DNA of 64,000 bases from Antedon mediterranea. Lineage: Eukaryota > Echinodermata > Crinoidea > Comatulida > Antedonidae. The stretch lies in assembly GCF_964355755.1 (NCBI RefSeq), contig NC_092671.1:4165001-4229000 (forward strand), written 5' to 3'. Shown one piece after another: positions 46,308-64,000 of the stretch. The position numbers and the translations under genes were made by a program. Numbering within the stretch: position 1 is the first letter of the stretch; every line of letters starts with the position of its first letter. Under the pieces are notes generated by a model that was given only the letters and a program-made list of their open reading frames with translations, did no database searches and had not been told where the DNA came from.

Positions 46308-48252
46308 CATTTAAAAGGTGCAATTAAGTATTGGAGTATTTTTGTTATCAATAAGTCATTTTTAAACTTTAGTTATTAACCTCAACAAGTTTAAAGCCAT
46401 TTAACAAATCATGAAAACCAGATTATGTCGTTGCTCTTTTGAAAAGGCTGTTTCCACGCTAAAATAGCTCAACTAGTCAGCTGCCTTTGTTGGGCAGACC
46501 CGTAAATCAGAAAGTCCTTTTCCAACTGGACGAAATATTACAGCTAGCAGTAAAAAGACAAAATGTGTCATAATGCTAAAAAATATTTAAAACAAATTGG
46601 CGCGCCTGTTTAATCTTACTAGTGTTTATAAAAAAATATATAAATTTTCATTAATGAATATTCATTTGTTGTGTTTTGTATTTGTGTACCTCTAAAGTAT
46701 TTTAAATTCCCAGAGTAACTTTAATTTGATTATTAGGCCTATAGATAGTAATAGTCTATAAAGTTCCCACTTGAACGCATCGCAAGGAAAGAAGCGCAAT
46801 TTGACCAATCACAAGCAATGGATTATTATCGGTTGCCATTGGCCAATTCGCATAAGTTGCGTCTACGATCCTTGCGTTATGTTTTAATGAGAACCAAATT
46901 TTAAAATTTAAATAATGGCAAACAGTAAAATAAAAAATCATAATTGTATAAAAATGTTTAAGATCTATTAAATTTTGCTAAGTTGTTATTATAATATGTA
47001 TAATCCAAAAAAGAAGAGTGTAAATTCACTTTCCAATATTACACGCCGTTTTCTTCTTGTTTGAACTTAGGCCTATTGTTTCATTGTCAATACAGAACAA
47101 AAAAACGGGTTTTAGATAATATGGTAATGGGGTTAATTCTTAACTTAATATAAATCATGTAATGTATTACTAATACATCACATATTTGATATTCTTCTTA
47201 ATTCTTTTATCGTCTTGATATTAAAATTGAATATTATGTTTGTAATGAGAATGATATTGTGAATTGTTATACTTAATATTATTAGATAGCTAAAGGTAGG
47301 CTGCTTGCATACAACAAGATAGTTCCCAGTCAGGGAAAATGGCAAAAGGCTTTCTACTTTCTAGGAGTTTTATCAGTTAAGTTATCAGATTTTTCATTAC
47401 ACAGTATTGTTATATATTGACAACTCTGTAACTGATTTTACCATTTTCCCCCGAACTGATACAGTCAATATAAGTTCTCATTGTAATGCCAAAAAGTACT
47501 TCAACTTATCAGGCGTAAATTAATGGACGGTCTCTTTTGATTACCACTACGCCTCAGGACCCGCTTGGTATAACTTTATTATGTCTAGCCCGAAAGTTAG
47601 TATGGCCTTTTATGATATAATAATCCTACTTTTCTCACAAATGTATAATAATGCAGTTAAGAACTGAGTGAAATATTTAAGTATATAAAAGGTTACTTAC
47701 ATTTTATTAACACACAGGAATGCGAACTGACAAGTCTATGCTGTGGTCTGACAATAATAACGTTGTATGTCAACACAGCACATGTGGACATTTTAGAAAT
47801 GCTAATAGAGTAATACAGGTGGCTGTGTTAATGATGCTGTGTACTTTTAACAAGTTTTCTTTCAAACTCATTATCGGTTTATTAGTGGACTAAATCGTTT
47901 TGGCAGCATTTGTAACGAGTGCAGTGCAATAGTGGTTTTGCGTGTTACATTAGAATTTATTCCGTTGAATAGATTCATTATTTAATTATTAATTAACGGA
48001 AATAAGAACAGAAATCATGAACAAACTAATTAAAATTGTTTTCCTCATTTTCATTCATTATTTTCCTACAAAACATACACAACAAAAAGAGAAAAAAATC
48101 ACTAGGAAATTAACAGAATCTTCCACAAAACAAAATAAATTTAATTTAAAATTAAAATATCAATTTGCGCCAAAGCTGATGCAGGTTAGATTGTGGAAGT
48201 ATATTAACTATGGTTTTAATTTGAATTATTATTTGGGGATTGCATAGTGTGG

Positions 48253-48390
48253 CTAAGCTGTCTACACTATCAAACTTTATGTGATAAAAATGTGCTGTGC
48301 CCATCATACCCATGATGGTGTCATATCACTACCATATTTGGGTACATCAACTTTTTTGTCAAACTAGTTTGATGTGTAGACAGAACTTTA
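48253..48390. mobile_element. Family-A inverted-repeat element, copy 8
   Basis: TAAGCTGTCTACACTATCAA on the left, GATGGTGTCATATCACTACC inside, and ACTAGTTTGATGTGTAGACA on the right. Confidence 0.78.
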
Positions 48391-49017
48391 GATTAGATCA
48401 ATCGCAAAATTAATGTACATATTGCTGATACGTCAAAATCAAACATTCTTAATCAAAATACATACATACAAACAAAAACATAACAAAAACATAAACCATT
48501 TTAGACCTACATTTTATTTGTTTACACATGGTATAAAACGTGTAGATTAAACATACATATTATTTTGCTGAGCCAACTGTTGTCTCAGATATTTGGTTGT
48601 CAAAGTCAAGTCAAAAGTAATATGTAAATTTCTCTTGTCAATTAATAATAATGTAAGTTGAGTAACAATCTAAGGATATAATTTTTGACCTCGATACATT
48701 TGTATAAAAACACACGCACAAAAAACTGACTCTACATTGTCAAATTGGGTATACAATGTCATAATTTCTTATTTTAGCTTATCCTATTTGATTGATTGTA
48801 GAAAATGTAAAGGAAATTAAGGATCAACTTTTATGATGAATCAATTAGATTCAAGATAAAGTACGTTTTATTGAAAAAAAGTAGATTGAACTATAGTCTC
48901 GTTATACCAGACACTAAACTCTGACGATTACGAACACTTTTCTTTGTATCCCGGATGTATGACGATATTCCGTAACAATTTTTTCTCGATTTTTGTTCTT
49001 TTCTTCAATTCTTTGAA

Positions 49018-52000
49018 ATGGCGCAATTACAAATGATCTACTTATCGGCTTTAAATTTACTTTTGCTACACTTATTGTCGGCTTCTGGAAGTGGGGTTTT
49101 ATTTTTTAGTGAGCCGAATGCAAATCCGCTGAAAGTTACCAATGATTGTAATAAAAAGTGTGTGGAATTTAGAGGTGTTTGCATCCAAAATAAATGCCGC
49201 TGTTTTAATGGTTACTACGGGCAACTCTGTGAAAAAGGTATTTAAATATATTATTTAATTTTTAATGTTTTTGTTTTCTGTGTTAAAATTGTTTTTCATA
49301 GTTTCAGTTCATGTTTTCTTATTATTACCATTGTCATTTGTCATCTAAGTTTGTCTCAGACGGTTCATGATCTGTTTGTCATGTTGTAAGATCGACTCAC
49401 TCAACTGTAGGCATATTTATATTCTTCGGAACAACAATAACACATAGATTTAAGAACAGTTTAACGATTTTCTTTTTAATGAAGTAAACATTTGATGTAG
49501 CTAGCCTTAGTACATTATGTTCTATAATACAGACGTCACATGTGAAAAACATGAAATGCTGTATCGGGGAATTTGCCTATGATATTGGACAAAATATACA
49601 ATAAGCCTACCGAGAATCTGTTAAGTACATTATGTAATAGGATCACTATATCATAATGGGATTTTTTTTTATCTATGTCATTACATTTCATTTCAATAAT
49701 ATGATCTTTTTTTTTTGAAATTTTCGAAACTTCTTTCTTATGTTGTGTTGTTATTTTGTTTGTTTTATGAATGTTTTAGTATAGTAAAACAATGTTGGAT
49801 CTATCTTCTATTTCTTGTCATTTGTTTCCAGAATTATCGCTAAAGGGTTGAGAGTTATTTTGTTTTGTTAACATAAACTCAGTTCAATTTATTTATTTAT
49901 TTCGTTTTTAAAATTTTTATTTCAATATAAAATCAATTGCGTTAGGCCTATTATCAAACCTCAGTTTTTAAGGTTATTGTAGTAGTTCAATTTCTCCAAG
50001 CTCTTTTTCATTTTTCCATAGGCCTTAACACAATGCAAAACAATCCCCAATTTCATTATTTTTTCCTTTAAATTTTTGATTAGCAAGGGTCAACGGTTAT
50101 TCATTTCCTGTCGTTAAAAGAGGCAAAACCTTGACTTTAAAAGTATTGTTATCTTAAAAAATATGAGATCATTGTCATCAATATATTTAGATATTTTAAA
50201 CGGAAAATCTAAGATAAATAGCCATGAATGTAAGATTTTGTCGCTTGTGGGACTTGGCAAGGAGAGGCGGGAGTGGGGGTATTTGCCATGAATGGAAATT
50301 GTGGCTTGGGGGAGGCGGGGAGTGGAGTATATTTGACACTCTGTGCCCGATACAAAAACTAGCATTCGGAATTTTGCCAAAACAATAATAAAGCCAATGG
50401 TAAATGAAGTTGCCAACTAAAGTATTGTACAAAGCCAAATTATAAAATAATAGAGTAATCATACCGATACTGCGCCCGACACAAAACTCGGATTGGGAAC
50501 TATGCCAGAGAAGAACAATAAAGCAGATTCCGTAGTAAAGAAGTTGCCAACGATATTATATTCTATAAAGCAAACATTGAAAATATAATACGAATCAATG
50601 CGTATTCGCTAATATACGACTAAGATAAATAGCCATGAATGTAAGATTTTGTCGCTTGTGGGACTTGGCAAGGAGAGGCGGGAGTGGGGGTATTTGCCAT
50701 GAATGGAAATTGTGGCTTGGGGGAGGCGGGGAGTGGAGTATATTTGACACTCTGTGCCCGATCCAAAAACTAGCATTCGGAATTTTGCCAAAACAATAAT
50801 AAAGCCAATGGTAAATGAAGTTGCCAACTAAAGTATTGTACAAAGCCAAATTATAAAATAATAGAGTAATCATACCGATACTGCGCCCGACACAAAACTC
50901 GGATTGGGAACTATGCCAGAGAAGAACAATAAAGCAGATTCCGTAGTAAAGAAGTTGCCAAAGATATTATATTCTATAAAGCAAACAGAAAATACAATAC
51001 GAATCAATGCGTATTCGCTTAATAGGACTAATGCGCCCGACACAAAACTCACATTATTGGGAACTACGGCATAAGAATAACAAAGCAAAATTATAAAATG
51101 CAATGCCAACAGAACAGAATTGTTCTATGAAGTCAAATAAAAAGAAAAAAGAAAATACCACAAATTGTTTAGGCCTAATAAACCAACGCGATGTGTGATG
51201 ACAAATTCGTTGATGAATCTGTTAATATAAGTATTTCACTAACAGGTGGATTGGATCATATTGTTACTCTGTAAGCCTCTTGCTCAAAAGTTTCTTACAT
51301 CAAACGGTGACGCACAATTACTCGTTGTCAAAAATTGTGTTTGTCATTGTAGAATTCAATTTCATAATTCAAATAATGAGGTTTATACATTGATATGCTT
51401 TGAATTGAAATTAGCCGATTCATTTTGGGTCAAAATATCTTTAAACATTTTCTAACAACATAAAAGTATTTTTAGTTTTAAATAGAATGTAGCCTACTGT
51501 ACAATAATTTTATTAAAGAATCAGTTCATTTTACAAGTGTTTTATTGGAAACCATAATGATTGGGATGTATTTTTGTTTTGGTATATAAAGTTAGCTATA
51601 ACAATTTTGTATTACTTGCTTACCTATATAACATTATCTTGATTGTTTGTTTAAAAATAAGATTATAACAAGATAAATAAAATAAAAGCATTTAGTAGCA
51701 TTTTTCTTCTTCTTTAAACTTATTTTTTGAAAGCATGTACCCATTCATTGTCAAATTCATTTCTATGTTGTTAAAAAAGTATGTAGGTCAATTATTTACT
51801 TCGTTGTCGTATCATTGCAGCAATCTGTCGTGGTGGTTGTTTAAATGGTGGATTTTGTGACCAACCGAACCAATGTGCTTGTCCCATCGGGTTCAAAGGT
51901 CGACAATGTGAAAAACGTAAGTAAATTACCCACCTCCCACTAAACAAAAATTGACAAGAAATTTGTTTTAAACTATTTGTATTACTTTGTCTTTACTTTA

Positions 52001-52875
52001 TCTCTTTTAGCACGTTGTTCTGGTGGCTGTTTGAACGGCGGCCGGTGCGTCGCAGTACACGGTCGCCCAACTTGTTCGTGTCCATCTGGATATAAAGGAC
52101 GCAGGTGTCAAAATGGTAAGAACAATTGTGAACTGATTACAATTTTAACAATAATCAAAATGCTTCAGAAGTAGGCCTAATAGACTAGAAAATCCCAGAA
52201 AAACACGTTTGAGCCTTGAGTTAGTGTGCATCCAAGTAGGTCTATAGGCCTAACCAAAGCAATTAGGCCTACACCTCCATCGAGGTACATTTTGTTATTC
52301 CATTCACCGTACTCTACTGATGTAATGATCGTAAATTTGCTTGTTTTTCAGCTATTTGCGAGACTTCGTGCTTACACGATGGATATTGTAAACGGCCCAA
52401 TGTTTGCGCATGTTCAACGGGATGGATGGGAACTTACTGCCAATCAGGTACGAGTATTCAAGTTCATAAAACCCAAGGACACTCGTGAATAGCGACATTA
52501 GTATTGATAGGCTTAAAGAATTATCTGAATTATCTGAACCTATATACTGTAGCATTGTCGACCTATGACCTTTTTTTCCACCAGAAGGAAATGTCCTGGG
52601 GATTGACGACCATACACAATACTATTTTTTTATTCAAAATTTTTTATCAGGAACAATACTAATAAAACCTTTTTCTTCATCTTTCATCTTTAGCTGTATG
52701 TTATAGGAAGTGCGAAAACGGCGGAGAGTGCGTTTGGCCGGACACATGCTCATGTCCTGGTCAGTACGTAGGTAAACAGTGCGAAATAAAAGTCGGACAA
52801 GAGAAAGAAAAAAAGAAAAAGTCACAATACGATTTGTATGCCAAATGGTGGGCGTTGTATAATAAAACCAGATAG
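49018..52875 (+). CDS. Small secreted protein of five EGF-like repeats (232 aa)
   Basis: Exons 49018-49237, 51821-51916, 52011-52115, 52352-52447 and 52694-52875; all junctions are GT-AG, phase 1, in frame, stop TAG. Residues 1-25 form a signal peptide (YLSALNLLLLHLLSASGSG). Five six-cysteine EGF-like repeats follow, each in its own exon: CNKKCVEFRGVC..., CRGGCLNGGFCDQPNQC..., [12 protein letters not shown]..., CETSCLHDGYCKRPNVC... and CYRKCENGGECVWPDTC.... The short C-terminal tail is basic then aromatic (EKKKK, then LYAKWWALYNKTR). Exons 2 and 4 are exactly 96 bp, the same module as in the convergent VWDE-like gene. There are no calcium-binding EGF signatures, no membrane segment and no second domain type. 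WIF1 also has five such EGF repeats plus a basic tail, but no WIF domain is seen here. It is probably an extracellular ligand-binding or growth-factor-modulating protein; function unknown. The start rests on the signal peptide. Confidence 0.85.
50210..51022. repeat. Recent 411-bp tandem duplication (two near-identical copies)
   Basis: 50210-50620 and 50621-about 51022 differ by only a handful of substitutions and small indels by eye (for example GATACAAAAAC against GATCCAAAAAC). A third, partial and diverged segment (GCGCCCGACACAAAACTC...) follows to about 51110. It lies in intron 1 of the five-EGF gene. The minus-strand ORFs inside it (PPPPSHNFHSWQIPPLPP pattern) are identical because of the duplication and are not evidence of coding. 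Confidence 0.9.
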
Positions 52876-53985
52876 AAGCGACATTTCTTTTTTTTAAACT
52901 TTGCGAGGCTGAAAACAACTTTTTTCAAGGCTGAACTGTGTAAAAATTATAATCAAACAGAAAACTACAAGAAGCTGAATAAATCAAACGTTTAGTACTT
53001 TATCTTAATAATTATATACATTTATTTTTACAATTGCTTTGTATGAATGATCAGTACATAATTGAAATAGTAGAACACTAATCATAATTATACAATTTTG
53101 TAGAGATTCTATTGTAGAAATCGTCTACTAAAAAGTTAGCATTACGTAATCAAGGTAATCAACCAAAGAATTATGTTAAATTCGGACGTGGTTTTAGTAG
53201 ACAGACTGTACAGACTACAGCATACGCAAACGTATTAATATAATTCCCATAATGCGCCCCGTACATTTAAAACAATCTTTTTACAGTGGTCTGCAGGAAG
53301 AATTTAAACTGGACGACTTTCATTTTTATATACAAGATCATTATTATTATTATATGACGTATGTACAAGTATAAATGTCATTATTCATTATAATATTTAT
53401 ATCCATATAAGGCCTTTTCTTCAAGTTCAAGGTGCTACTAATTACGTATTGCTGCGCATGCCTAAATGTAAGTCAAGAGGCCAAGTCTTCCAGTCAAATA
53501 CTATCACCTCTAAATATCTCTCCTTTTTTTTATTACCGGTATTGCCGTCTGTAGCTAAATAAATAGATACAAATAGAAATATTAGTAACTTAATTTGTAA
53601 ATGTTAATTATTTAAAATATTGTCCCAAAAGTAATTTGTACAAAAAAAAAATCTTTATTGAACAGGCCATTTCAATGTCACACAAAAAAATATTGACTTT
53701 GAGTAAAAGCTATCCAAAATAATATTTACCTGATAAAACTTTAGTTTAAAGAAACAAATAAAAACCAACGCCCATTTTTTTGTGTGAAAAAGGTGCGTTT
53801 TTGGTCAAACTTAATTAGGTATATTGTTTTTTTTTTGCAGGAAAAAAAATGGCCTATTCAAAGTTTGATTTTATTCATCTTTACTTGTCATGTTTGTTTT
53901 TTTTTTAAATTAAAGATGATACACTACTTAGTATTAGAATTGAAGTTTACTGTTAAAATAAGCATCAACGTAGCAAATAACACAT
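52876..53985. other. Convergent 3' gap between the five-EGF and VWDE-like genes
   Basis: AATAAA at 52978-52983 lies 103 nt after the five-EGF stop. On the minus strand, AATAAA (53870-53875 as TTTATT) lies about 110 nt after the VWDE-like stop. Between them there is only AT-rich sequence with no exon seen. The plus-strand ORF at 53784-54122 overlaps the last VWDE exon in the wrong strand and is a shadow. Confidence 0.55.
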
Positions 53986-63564
<9,579 letters not shown>

Positions 63565-63611
63565 CTGAAAAAAAGGATTATCGAAAGAGATGTTTGAAAG
63601 CGAAAACTTTA

Positions 63612-63986
63612 AAACATAGTCTGCACTCTAGCAACTTTAGTTTGCAAACAAGAAAAGTTTTCCAAAGTCTGCCAGTTGACAAACTTCGGCAAACTACTAG
63701 TAGAAAACTTGTTTGCAGAAGTTAAGCTCAGTCCACATTAGCAAACTTTTGTTTTCAAACGCAAGCAAACTCGAGTTTCTCAAAATAATATTGCCAAAGT
63801 TTGCGAATTAAATTCTCTTTGAGTCTGCAAACTAAAGTTTGATAGTGTAGACTTCTACGAACTGTTTCCTACAGTTTTCCTCTGAAGTTTGTCAACTGAC
63901 AACATTTTGGAAACATTCTCTGGAAACATTCTATGGACAAACTCGGCGATTGCAAACAAAGGTTGACCAAGACAGACTATGTTTTT
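63612..63986. mobile_element. Inverted-repeat element with AAACATAGTCTG ends
   Basis: Begins AAACATAGTCTGCACTCTAG and ends CAAGACAGACTATGTTT, so the 12-base ends are exact complements. The interior is dominated by variants of GCAAACTTTAGTTTGC in both directions. About 375 bp, non-autonomous. It lies in the VWDE-like intron immediately upstream (minus sense) of exon 63564-62876. Confidence 0.65.
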
Positions 63987-64000
63987 ATTCTAGACAAATC

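Larger units (their letters stand above)
46030..49017. other. Intergenic region between AARS2 and the five-EGF gene
   Basis: Holds sequence of the GTCACATGTGATAC family (46085-46175), a possible inverted-repeat element (46757-46888, GTTCCCACTTGAACGCA against TGCGTTATGTTTTAATGAGAAC) and family-A copy 8 (48253-48390). An ORF at 48017-48247 begins with a signal-peptide-like stretch and has a donor-like CAG/GTTAG at 48184. Its phase (0) does not fit the EGF exons (phase 1), so I do not call it a gene. Confidence 0.5.

Noticed and set aside
48017-48247. 76-codon ORF with a signal-peptide-like start, possible upstream exon of the five-EGF gene
   Set aside because: Its donor-like site leaves phase 0 while all EGF exons need phase 1, and the exon at 49018 already supplies a better signal peptide.
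50114-50873. Pairs of minus-strand ORFs of 72-100 codons with proline-rich sequence
   Set aside because: They are identical only because the DNA is tandemly duplicated; they overlap in different frames and show no domain or splice context.

Overview
The window is AT-rich, intron-rich metazoan nuclear DNA. The gene set (RWDD3-like, VPS9-domain protein, mitochondrial AlaRS, VWDE), GT-AG introns of 0.1 to 9 kb, many short inverted-repeat elements and abundant TAGGCC/AGGCCTA strings suggest an invertebrate deuterostome. An echinoderm is my best guess, but it is an inference and not proven by any marker in the window.

Layout, left to right. (1) 24-1708, minus: an RWDD3-like gene whose 3' end lies outside the window; its last visible exon keeps family-like reading but carries two in-frame TGA codons. 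(2) 1709-5489: intergenic, repeat-bearing. (3) 5490-35714, minus: a 17-exon gene for a predicted 954-residue, mostly helical protein with a C-terminal VPS9-like (Rab5-family GEF) domain; every exon junction keeps the frame. Its introns hold most of the minisatellites and transposon relics. (4) 35715-36688: a gap of about 1 kb between divergent start codons. (5) 36689-46029, plus: a complete 19-exon gene for mitochondrial alanyl-tRNA synthetase (1002 residues; aminoacylation, editing and C-Ala parts all present). (6) 46030-49017: intergenic. (7) 49018-52875, plus: a 5-exon gene for a small secreted protein of five EGF-like repeats (232 residues). (8) 53986-63564, minus: the 3' part (17 exons, about 881 residues) of a VWDE-like gene, convergent with the small EGF gene and built from the same 96-bp phase 1-1 EGF exons.

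The most unusual non-coding content is a set of hammerhead-ribozyme-like motifs inside inverted repeats (43515-43745, 28803-28901, 25778-25900, and a weak one near 26607-26631), of the type known from Penelope-like retroelements. There is also a family of nine related inverted-repeat elements with ends like AGCTCTGTCTACACTATCAA, an intronic array of exact POU-octamer words (ATGCAAAT), a 411-bp tandem duplication, and several minisatellites.

All exon models come from reading splice sites and frame by eye, without transcripts. Family assignments come from remembered protein families, without database searches.
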